This document shows, piece after piece, positions 11,700-24,826 of a DNA stretch of 64,000 nt. This DNA comes from Dromiciops gliroides (taxonomy: Eukaryota; Chordata; Mammalia; Microbiotheria; Microbiotheriidae). The translations under genes and the position numbers were made by a program. The DNA is taken from contig NC_057861.1 in NCBI RefSeq assembly GCF_019393635.1, forward strand, positions 62,498,532-62,562,531. Direction: 5' to 3'. The notes under the pieces were generated by a model. It had not been told where the DNA came from and made no database searches. It worked only from the letters and a program-made list of their open reading frames with translations. The number at the start of each line of letters is the position of its first letter. The stretch's first letter is position 1.

Positions 11700-11885
11700 T
11701 GATAGGGAAAAGCTCAGTGGCCCTACAGCTCATAGAATTCATAGAATTGTAAACTTCTTTAGAGAATAGAGTCCAACCCACTTAATTACGGTTGGGGAAA
11801 CTGAGGCTCTGAGAGGGAAGAGACATGTTTCAAGGTCATTCAGCAAGTTAGTGGCAAAGGTAGCTGTACCCAAGACTCCTGATTT
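11700..11885 (-). repeat. ancient MIR-like repeat
   Basis: 'gagaatagagtccaaccca', 'ggggaaactgaggctctgagagg' and 'aaggtcattcagcaagttagtgg' are the usual order in this old SINE-like family. Coordinates approximate. Confidence 0.5.
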
Positions 11886-11904
11886 ATTTTTCTTTTCTTT
11901 TACT

Positions 11905-11976
11905 TTTCTTTCATTCTCTCTGTTTCTCTTTCTCTGTGTCTCTGTCTCTGTCTCTGACTCTGTCTCTGTCTCTCTT
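11905..11976. repeat. pyrimidine-rich (TCTCTG)n repeat
   Basis: TCTCTG and CTTTCT units directly adjoin the 3' tail of the minus-strand SINE at 11977. It may have grown out of that SINE's A-rich tail. Confidence 0.8.
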
Positions 11977-12115
11977 TTTGGCAGGGCAATGAGGGTTAAG
12001 TGACTTGCCCAGGGTCACACAGCTAGTAAGTGTCAAGTGTCTGAGGCCGGATTTGAACTCAGGTCCTCCTGAATCCAGGGTCGGTGCTTTATCCACTGGG
12101 CCACCTAGCCGCCCC
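11977..12115 (-). repeat. marsupial tRNA-derived SINE
   Basis: Complete reverse-complement body, ending in the complement of the GGGGCGGCTAGGTGG head at 12115. The tail lies in the adjacent TCTCTG repeat. Confidence 0.93.
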
Positions 12116-12410
12116 TATTTCTTTTTTGATACTCCCCAATTTCTAAGGGGCTAACTTATTTATTTAAAGACTAAAAATTTTGAGCTGCGAAAAAAAGGAT
12201 AAACAAGAAAAGTGATCTATTGTTGGATCCATCAGAACCATTAGGTCTCCTCATTTCTAGCCCAGGGTTTTTTCCATTACAATACAAGATATAGATAACA
12301 ACAGGTTTGGTTCCCCACCACCACCACCAAAAAAAAAAAGAAAAGAAAAAGAAAAAAGAAAACCTAGGACATGTTATGCTTAGAACCTGGAAGAAAATAG
12401 GTGATACAAA

Positions 12411-12606
12411 CAGAAGTGTCAAATTCACCATCTGCCCCTGCAGCAAGCATTGATAAACTCCCAAGTGTGGCCAGAATCAGATTAAAATGCAGTAAGGAAG
12501 TGTTTTAACAAAGTAAATAAAAATACAATGCAACATAGATAATGTTAATTTGTGATTTTCTAAGCAGCCTGCAGAGATTTGTTTCTATTTGGATGTGAAA
12601 CCACTG
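12411..12606. mobile_element. hAT-like MITE, CAGTGGTGTCAAA-ended family, copy 1
   Basis: The left end reads CAGAAGTGTCAAATTC and the right end, in reverse complement, CAGTGGTTTCACATCC: diverged terminal inverted repeats. The middle shares 'cagattaaaatg' and 'taaataaaaatacaa' with related copies at 35.05 and 37.82 kb. About 196 bp, with no transposase. Family name not certain. Confidence 0.55.
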
Positions 12607-12612
12607 TTCTAC

Positions 12613-12897
12613 TAATGGATTTGGAGCAGCTAGGTGGTGCAGTGGAGTCAAGAGAACTTGAGTTCAAATCTCTTCTCAGACACTAGCTGTGTGACCGTGG
12701 GCAAGTCACTTAACCCCAATTGCCTTAAACATCCAGAGCCATCTTTAGTCATCTTGATAGATATCTTGCCACTGGACCCACATGGCTCTGGAGGAGAGAG
12801 TGAGGTTGCTGACCTTGCACAGCCCTCAATCACTTAAATCCAATTCAGGGCAAGTCATGGCATCACCCTGATATCAGAACGAAGGATAAACAACAAC
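12613..12897 (+). repeat. composite SINE with tRNA-like head and distinct tail
   Basis: The head (12624-12730) resembles the dominant SINE and reads into a different 3' body: 'catccagagccatcttta', 'atcttgccactggaccc', 'catggctctggaggagag', then a (CAA)n end. Tail-only or reverse copies appear at 51512, 52465 and 57188, so this is a separate family. Confidence 0.75.
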
Positions 12898-13040
12898 AAC
12901 CAAATGGATTCAAAGTCCAGGGACATGAAGCTGTAATAACAGTGTAAATAAAATGTGGGCAGTGGTGGTGGAGGGTAGAGAGGGAAGTACCAAACACTTG
13001 TGGATACTTCATTAATGCCTTTTTTACATAGAAACAATGG

Positions 13041-13376
13041 TGGATGGGACAGCTAGGTGGTGCAGTGGATAGAGCACCAGCCTTGGATTCAGGAGGACCT
13101 GAGTTCAAATCCGACCTCAGGGGGCAGCTAGGTGGCGCAGTGGATAAAGCACTGGTCCTGGATTCAGGAGTACCTGAGTTCAAATCCGACCTCAAACACT
13201 TGACACTTACTAGCTGTGTGATCCTGGGCAAGTCACTTAACCCCCATTGCCCTGAAAAAAAATCAAAACAAAACAAAAAACAAATCCAGCCTCAGACACA
13301 TAACACTACTAGCTGTGTGACCCTGGGCAAGTCACTTAATCCCAATTGCCTCACCAAAAATAAAATAAATAAATAA
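13041..13376 (+). repeat. SINE split by a second SINE of the same family
   Basis: The outer SINE runs 13041-13121 and 13282-13376, ending in AAAATAAATAAATAAATA. It is flanked by ATAGAAACAATGG at 13028-13040 and 13377-13389. The inner full-length SINE (13122-13281) is inserted at 'caaatccgacctcag', which is repeated with two changes after the inner tail. Confidence 0.93.
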
Positions 13377-13389
13377 ATAGAAACAATGG

Positions 13390-13919
13390 GTGGTGATAAT
13401 AGTTTCTATTTGAAAAAGGCATTCTGATCTCTTCCCTCGGTTCTCCCATCTTCATACTTGCCCAGAAAAGCTGTGCCCAGACAAAAGGAGGAAACTGAGT
13501 TACAGAGAGGGGATGTGACTTGTCCTGACAAGCATTTGTTATTCATTAAAGCAGACCCCCTACTTAGCAACATAGGACAGGCTGCTCTCCTATGGTTTTG
13601 AAATCAATGCAGCTGCAGTTCCTGGGGGAGAAAAATCTTATAATTCAGACTTTGCACTTCTTCCTTTCTCCATAAAAAGGCCCATGAGTGTGAGGCTTTT
13701 GGGTTCTTTCCTATGTCTGAGTCTTGTCTCCCAGGACAGAGACCAGGTAGGGAGAAGGATCCTCTTAGCATCGTGCCTAACTGGTGGCATATCTAGCCAC
13801 AGGACCACTAAGCAAATGGGGAGGAGGGAGCAGTTGGTGGCAAAATGAAATTAGGGTGTAGAAGCGACTCAGGCGGTTATTGGAGAGGGCAGGGGGAACA
13901 GGATGCGACTTAAGACATC
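13390..13919. other. non-coding stretch, no gene seen
   Basis: No recognised repeat or exon. Contains AT/GC-mixed, possibly unique sequence upstream of the MITE at 13928. Confidence 0.4.
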
Positions 13920-13927
13920 ATCTAGGT

Positions 13928-14084
13928 TAAGGCTTCTTAAACTTTTTCCACTTTCGACCCCCTTTTCCCCTGCAAAATTTTTACGAGATCCCAGCTACAT
14001 CGGTATATAAAATAACCTTTGACTGTTGCCAAATTGTTTTTGACCCCCACGCTGTTACGTGACCCCATGGTTTAAAAAGCTTTG
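13928..14084. mobile_element. hAT-like MITE (TTCTTAAAC family), copy 1
   Basis: Ends TAAGGCTTCTTAAACT and, in reverse complement, CAAAGCTTTTTAAACC form inverted repeats. The 8-bp flanks ATCTAGGT (13920-13927) and ATCCAGGT (14085-14092) match at seven of eight bases and resemble the hAT target consensus NTCTAGAN. 157 bp, no coding capacity. Related to the element at 60780. Confidence 0.7.
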
Positions 14085-14164
14085 ATCCAGGTCAACCATT
14101 CATTTTCCAGATGAGTAAACTGAAGCTCAGAGAAAAGTTAACTTTCAAATGGTCACATGGTCAG

Positions 14165-14437
14165 TAATAAATAATATCGAACATTTATATAACGCTTACC
14201 ATCAGGCACTGGGCTAAGTGCTTTACAATCATCATTGCATTTGGTTCTCATAATAACCGTGAGAGGTGGGTGCTGTTATTATCCCATTTTACGGATGAGG
14301 AAACTGAGGCAGGCAGCAGTTAAGTGATTTGTCTAAGGTCACACAGCCAGCAAGTGTCTGAGGTTGGATTTGAACTCAAATCTTCTTGACTCCAGGCCCA
14401 GCATTTCTATCCACTGCACAACCTAGCTGCCTCATTA
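14165..14437 (-). repeat. MIR SINE, nearly complete
   Basis: Reverse complement of MIR with all blocks: 'aacatttatataacgctta', 'gtgctttacaatcatcattgc', 'cattttacggatgaggaaac', 'gtcacacagccagcaagtg' and 'ggatttgaactcaaatc'. Confidence 0.85.
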
Positions 14438-14739
14438 GCACTCAAACCTAGGTCTTCTGGGTCTCATCCCAGGATCCTCTTGTCTGGAAAAGGAGGGGGT
14501 AGAACCAGATGACCTCTGAGACCCCTTGTGTATCTATGATCTCATGTTCCACTTAGAGAAGAATCAGCCATCACTGCCCAGCAAAGGGGATGGATTTTCC
14601 ATAAATAACCCTTTATTTGTAAACTAATCTGCAGGGGCAGGGGGAGGGAAGAGAAGAGGGTGGAATCACAGCCCTGCTTCCTCCATGCATCCCACTGAGA
14701 GAGAAGAGGAGGAATAGGGCCTAGGATTAACAGGATTCT

Positions 14740-14745
14740 TTTATT
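14740..14745 (-). terminator. SMIM24 polyadenylation signal
   Basis: AATAAA on the minus strand 112 bases past the SMIM24 stop codon. A second AATAAA follows at 14614-14619. The first would give a 3' UTR of roughly 130 bases. Confidence 0.6.
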
Positions 14746-14856
14746 ACAGTTCAAGTCGTTCCTTGGGCCCCAAAAGCCGGAGATGGAATTGGGGAGACAA
14801 ACGTAAAGAAATCAGGGCATCCACCCGAGGTGAGATCCATGGTGAGAGAGCCTCCC

Positions 14857-17253
<2,397 letters not shown>

Positions 17254-18480
17254 GGGGCCAAGAGCTGTGTCTGGTCAGTCTGTCCAGGGTCCTTGAGTCC
17301 GCAGTGTGTACTGACTGCTGCAGAAGGGAGCTTGGGAGATGGCTCTGAAATGCCCCACCCAGATAAGCTAATATGGAAGGGGCAGAGGTTGGGGGGGGGG
17401 GAGGGCGGAGTGGAGTGCTGGGAGGAGAGCGATCATTTATTGAACTTTGAAGGCTCCACTTCTCACTCACACCTACCCGCTGCTCAGGGGACACACCTTT
17501 CTTCCCTTTTAACCCTCTGTGGCCTTTGAGGTCCTAAGTGACCCGGCTCCAGGGTAACCAAAGAATGAGTCTCTTCATTCTCAGTTGACCATTGCCCTAT
17601 CACCTTGTCAGTCTTTCCCACATTGGCAGGGCTTTGCCAGACTGTGCCCGGGGACCTCCAGTTCTGATGTGCCACCCTCTACCCACACACAAAGGGTTAA
17701 CAGGAGGGGAGCCAGGAAAAAGTGGGGGGGTAAGAGAGACTCTGGACTTAGGTAACAATTAACTCAGCCCCATTCTCCGGAAGTGAGAATCCATTATCCC
17801 TACTCATAAGTGGCTGAGGTCCTCCAAGAAGCCATGGATGGCTTCACCAAAGGCCAAACGGGGATAGTTTGGACTCCAGCCCCTGGCAGGGACTTAGAGC
17901 AGTCAAGGTGAACAAAGCCCACTCAGAATAGGGTAGTCTCTGGTACCCTGAGAGAGTCCCAGTCCTCAAGAAAAGATTTCCCTCCCCGCCCTGAGACTTA
18001 GGGACCTTCTGTGTGCAAACATTTCATCAGCTTAGGCTCCTCTTCTGATGAGCTGTGGGGAAACTCTCAGCCCTTCCCTTGGCCTGGCCCCATGCCAATG
18101 GATGCCAATGGACCTTCACAGCCATTTCCCCAGCTTGGAGTGGAGACTCAGTCTCCCCTCTACAACTATTCCAGGAGAAAACAAAAATACATCAATAAGC
18201 AGAGAAAGTAGATGCTTTTGTCAACCATTAGAAAATCAGTGCCCATATATACAGGAGACCATGCCTCTGATGAGGGGCCCCCACGTGTGAGTGGGAGGGC
18301 AGGGAATGAAGTTAAATGTGCCCCTGCTCCAAGAAAGAGACGGAACAGTCTGTTGGAGGAGCAAGGAATTCAACCTTAGTCTTGTAAAAGGTGTCTCCTG
18401 AAGGACCAGCACCCACACTATGCAGCCCCGGAAGAGGATGGGAGTAGAGATGAGCCAGGGGAGGCCTGGAAAAAGTATTA
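17254..18480. promoter_or_regulatory. SMIM24 upstream region, promoter not resolved
   Basis: The SMIM24 start ATG is at 17253 and its promoter should lie just above it. No convincing TATA box was seen. AGATAAG at 17361-17367 is a GATA-factor-type motif, and a G-rich run follows at 17390-17402. No other gene or named repeat was seen out to 18480. Confidence 0.3.
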
Positions 18481-18489
18481 GATTTGGAG

Positions 18490-18645
18490 TCATGGATTAT
18501 TAAGAAGACCTAAAAGATCACAGGATCAAGAGGAAAGTGAAGCTCAGGGAGGGAAACTGATTTGCCCAAGGTCAAGGTCACACAACAAATCAGTGGTAAA
18601 GCAAATCTTAGGTTTAATTTCTGGCTCTGATATAGGGCAAATCAC
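18490..18645 (-). repeat. ancient MIR-like repeat
   Basis: 'gaaactgatttgcccaaggtcaaggtcacacaac' is the core of the same old SINE-like family as at 11.7 kb. Ends unclear. Confidence 0.45.
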
Positions 18646-18704
18646 TTCACCTCTCCCAATTTCATTTTCATTCTCTGGAAGAGGGAATTCGTTTTCTTCT
18701 ACAA

Positions 18705-18836
18705 AATGACTAATATGGGAATGTTTTACATTGCATATGTATAACCTATATCTGATTGCTTACTGCCTCAGGAGCGGGGAGGGGAGGAAGGGAAGGAGGG
18801 ATAAAATTTGGAACTCAAAACTTTAAACAAAAATGT
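18705..18836 (+). repeat. L1 3' end
   Basis: 'cattgcatatgtataacctatatc', then 'ttgcttactgcctcagg' and 'aaatttggaactcaaaac', matches the marsupial L1 3' UTR seen again at 51.1-51.25 kb. Its A-rich tail runs into the TAG repeat. Confidence 0.65.

Positions 18837-18898
<62 letters not shown>
18837..18898. repeat. (TAG)n trinucleotide repeat
   Basis: About 20 uninterrupted TAG units directly after an L1 tail. Long open frames through it are repeat artefacts. Confidence 0.97.
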
Positions 18899-18908
18899 CA
18901 AAGACAAA

Positions 18909-19006
18909 AGGAGGAGGAGGAGAAGAGGAAGAAGAAGAAAGAAGAGGAAGAAAAGGAAGAAGAAGAAGAAGAAGAAGAAGAAGAAGAAGAAGAAGAAGAA
19001 GAAGAA
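18909..19006. repeat. (GAA/GAG)n polypurine tract
   Basis: About 98 bases of pure purine on the plus strand, with a uniform (GAA)n run at about 18957-19005. Capable in principle of triplex formation. Confidence 0.95.
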
Positions 19007-19334
19007 TTGGGCTAGATGATCTTAGAAGTCTTTCTCAGCTCAAAATCCTGTGATCCTCTGAGTCAACTATTAGCCCATTAGCCTTGGCCCTACCCTGGGT
19101 GGAGATGGACCCCACCCTAGCTTCCATGGGAGAAGCCATAGCCCTGGCACGTGGTTTGAAGGTCAAGGTGTTAAGTAGTCGATCTCTCTCCTCCTTCCTT
19201 TCCGTTCTCCTACAGCACCCCACCCCCCTTCAGCCCTTCCAAAGTTGAGAACCAAGGAGGCATGCGGGTGGGGGAGGAATATGGAGAGATAGGGGATGGG
19301 TACGGATATTCCCTGGAGGATGGGGAGAAAAAAC

Positions 19335-19610
19335 ACAAACCCATATCTAGATTGTTTTATACTGTCCAAAGTACTTCATACCCATTAGCTTATCTAATAA
19401 CTCACATTTCTATTTGACAATGCATGTTTTCCCCACAAACATCCTTTGAGGTAGATAGTTCAGGAATTACTGTCCCCATTTTATAGAAGAAACATGATCA
19501 GAGAGGCTAAGCCATCCCTTTCATTTCACACGCTGTCAAGGTCAGCATGCAGCCTAGGTCTTCTGACTCAAAGTCCAGTCGACACACTTTCACAACACCA
19601 TGCCGTCTCT
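19335..19610 (-). repeat. MIR SINE, diverged
   Basis: 'gtccaaagtacttcatacccatta', 'cctttgaggtagatag' and 'tgtccccattttatagaag' appear in reverse-MIR order. A further diverged copy may follow at 19620-19760. Confidence 0.6.
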
Positions 19611-19884
19611 CAAGAGTCCTAGCAGGTTGGCAGCACAGGAATCATTATTCTCATTTGACAGGAAAGGAAAACTGAGGACCAGAAAGGATAAGGGATTTCC
19701 CGAAGATTGCAAAGCAAGTTAGTAGCAGAGATGAAATTAGCCCAGCAGCCCAACTGCCTCAATCCATCAGTTTAGTAAGTCTTGACTAAGCTGTGCTGTG
19801 GGCCCAGTCCTATGCTTGGCTGTTCTATAGGAGAGGCAAGAGGAGAGACCATCCTCAGGGAGTTCTTCAAGTCCAGGATGATCA

Positions 19885-20045
19885 CAAGTTCAAAAGATTA
19901 GAGCTAAATAGAAACCTGAGAAATCACCAAGTCCAACTCCATTTTACATAAGGAGAAACTGAGGCACTGACTTGCCCAAGGTGACACAGCTAGTAAACAC
20001 CAGATCCAAGATTCGAATTCAGGACTCCCAATCCAGAAGATCTGA
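19885..20045 (-). repeat. ancient MIR-like repeat
   Basis: 'aaatcaccaagtccaactccattttac', 'aggagaaactgaggca' and 'gacacagctagtaaacacc' follow in the family order. Confidence 0.55.
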
Positions 20046-20369
20046 AACGCTGACAATTGTCCTGCCATTCCCTCTCCCCTTCCCATGCCCAAATGCAACT
20101 CTTTCCACCCTACCTCGGTACCAAAAGCAGAGGCTTCTGTTGCTCAGATCACCACTGCTGGAGATAGGCTAGAATACTGGTAGGGAGTGAAGGAAGCACA
20201 AAAACTGAGATCTGAAGGAACATTCGGATTTGGGAGACAGGGCTTTCCTCCTCGGCAGTGTTTTCTACTTTGGGATTTATAACAGTCATCGGACCTCTGA
20301 GGGGTTGTCATTTATAAAAGAGGCATGATTCACTAAGCTTCGACCCAGAACACAGAACTCAAGTCAACC

Positions 20370-21040
20370 AGGGAGAAGGTGCAAGGAGGCAAATTTCAGC
20401 TCAATGTGAGGACAGACTTTTTAACAATCAGAGCTGCTGTGGGAGGCGGTGTGCCTTCCATTCGGGAAGTTGTGTGGACCATGGGCTGTTCTCTTGGTGT
20501 CTCAGGTAACTAAGACTGTTAAGTTACAGATCAGCTGCCAATTGCCATTAGTAGAATTTCCACCACATGAGATCACAGGTCTGGACCAAAAAGAAGAAAA
20601 ATCAGAGCCATAGATCCATGGAAAACACAGCCAGTCCTATCCCTCTAAGCAGAGACAGAATGACCACTTGGGGATGCCACAGGGCACTGTTTCCCAGTCA
20701 TCCTCATCTGCCTCGAGCAAATTGTTGCTAGTCCACAGGTCTTGGCTGCTGGAGGCCCTACCTCCCTCAAAGCCTTACACGTAAAACAGCAGCCTTCCCT
20801 TCCCTCCCCTCTGTGTGCTGGGTTTCTTCCTGCCTGCTCCCTCCTTGTCTGTGGGCAAAGGCCCTGGTCACCCTTCAGGCTTCACAGGGCAGCCTGCACA
20901 GAGAATTCAGATGCTGAGGCTGCTTTGCAGCCCAGTGTGGATTGGGGAACACTTCGAGTGAGGGTCTTCCTGGTTCGGTTAGGTGGACTAGATGATTGAT
21001 CGCTGGGGTCCCTTCCAGCTGAGATTTTATGATTTTTGTC
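20370..21040 (+). repeat. CR1/L3-type LINE 3' pieces
   Basis: 20385-20485 reads 'caatgtgaggacagactttttaacaatc', and 20955-21037 reads 'aggtggactagatgattgatc' and 'gtcccttccagctgag' with TTTTATGATTTT at the end. Both are typical of the CR1-group 3' terminus. Between them (20486-20950) nothing was assigned. Confidence 0.5.
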
Positions 21041-21264
21041 AGGCCAGCGGTAGAACGGAGTTCAATTCCCACAAACTCGGTCCAGATACCGCTTGGTAGA
21101 AGGGGGGATCTCAGGACAATGCAGTTCCTGTGAGATTTCCTCCTCTTTCCTCCCGTTTAGTACTAACTGACCCAGGGCCCTTCCGGCAGCCTTAGCTGTT
21201 TGTCAACCTCATGCCCCTGCTGAGCCCCAGGGAATCAGGGAGGCCCCTCCATTCCTGGCTCTCT

Positions 21265-23350
<2,086 letters not shown>

Positions 23351-23354
23351 TGCA

Positions 23355-23530
23355 ATGCGAAATCATTAGAGCTAGAAGAGACCCTAGAAATCATCTAGTT
23401 GAACCCGTTCCTTTTACAAATGAGGAGACTGAGCCTGACGAGGGGAAGATGCTCACTCATAGTGAGTTAATGGCAGAGCTGGAACCAAACCAAGGTCTCC
23501 CGATTTCTAGTATAGGGTTCTTTACAACAA
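23355..23530 (-). repeat. ancient MIR-like repeat
   Basis: 'gaaatcattagagctagaagagacc', 'atgaggagactgagcctgac' and 'tggcagagctggaacc' match the old SINE family found repeatedly in the window. Confidence 0.6.
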
Positions 23531-23744
23531 ATGACCTAATGGTGATCGTCACCACTCAAGGAACATTAGTGGTTATTGGAGGCCCCAAGGGGGAAAGCAG
23601 CATGCTCAAGCTCCTGTAGCAATGAATGGACAAGTTGGGTCTAGTGACACCCGGCCCAGGATGGAGATGTGGCTCTTCAGCATTTCCCTTCTGGTAACCC
23701 TCACCAACACACAGACACTTCACATGCTTTTCTTGGATAAATAA

Positions 23745-23750
23745 TTTAAT
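23745..23750 (-). terminator. candidate DOHH polyadenylation signal (ATTAAA)
   Basis: ATTAAA on the minus strand about 1.08 kb past the DOHH stop. This spacing would give a 3' UTR near the length usual for DOHH. No AATAAA was seen nearer to the stop. Confidence 0.35.
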
Positions 23751-24826
23751 ATTTTGTTCAGATGACCTTTGTGCCCTGGAACTCAAGAACCTCCTCTTCT
23801 CACCTCTCCCTCAGCCCCTAGGCCAGCTCTCCTTTCCCTGGGAAGAATCCACTTAAGAACTCTACCCACCCCCTTCTATTTCCCTCAGAGATCAGGGTCC
23901 CCACTTCCACCCCATTCATCTAACAGGGCAGGCACTATCCATGCCTAGGGAAAGTCTTCCTTTCCGACAGGTGGTAGATGGTAGAAAAGGGTGCGCATGT
24001 GGGTGGGTGGGTGGCTGGCTTTCCGCTCCAATCTTCAGCAGATTAGCAAGCAATACAGCAGACCTTGCAGGAGGGCAAGGGTCAAGCAGAAATGATCTGG
24101 GGCACGGGAAGAAGGGACTCATCAGCTGAGAGAGGGGCAGGAGGTTGTTCAGAGTCTGGGACATACGGTCACGTGCAGAGCAGCAACTCAGAAAAGAGCT
24201 TCCTCCAGAAGGTCCCAACTGTGGAAAAGCTGTATACCTTTCCCCCAGCAGATCCAGATTCTTCTCCAGATCTCCAAAGGGATCCCAATAAACTGAGTTT
24301 TGCTGACAAACAATCCCAACATCTCCTAGTAAGCCTAGATCCCATATTACCATTAGATTCTCCCAATAAGGAACCCCAAAGATCCCAATCTGCTCCTATA
24401 ACAGGCCCTATCTCAATAGATCCCAACACCTTCTAATAAGACCCGATCCCATTCCAGTGGTTCTCTTCTGGCCCCCAAAAGACCCCAAACTACTCCCAAA
24501 AGACCCTATCCCAATAGAGACGAAAACTTCGAAGGAGATCTTGATATCGTGACAACAGATGTAGATTTGCTCCCCCAAGAACTGACCCTGATCCTAAAAG
24601 ATTCTGGCATTTCCCAACAGAGCAATGCCAGCTTCCCAGAAGATCCCAATTGTTCCTAACCTCTTCCAACCCACCCAGGTCATTTCTTGTTTCCAGCCCC
24701 TTTTAGCTGATTGCAATGGGTGGTCATTCTGGTGAGAGGACAAAGTAGGCCCAGGAGCAGGAAAGACAAGGCCAAAGCAGGTGATGGTGGAAGCTAACAG
24801 AGCATGGCAACAGGAGGTTTACAAAG
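23751..24826 (-). other. presumed DOHH 3' UTR
   Basis: Non-coding and without young repeats. Between 24281 and 24650 the word GATCCCA recurs (about 24281, 24338, 24381, 24419, 24445, 24642) with shared TCCTAATAA-like neighbours, suggesting a decayed tandem repeat. Extent inferred from the candidate polyadenylation signal. Confidence 0.4.

Noticed and set aside
18756-19019. Open frames made of poly-Val, poly-Ser, poly-Lys or poly-Glu
   Set aside because: They are translations of the TAG and GAA repeats.
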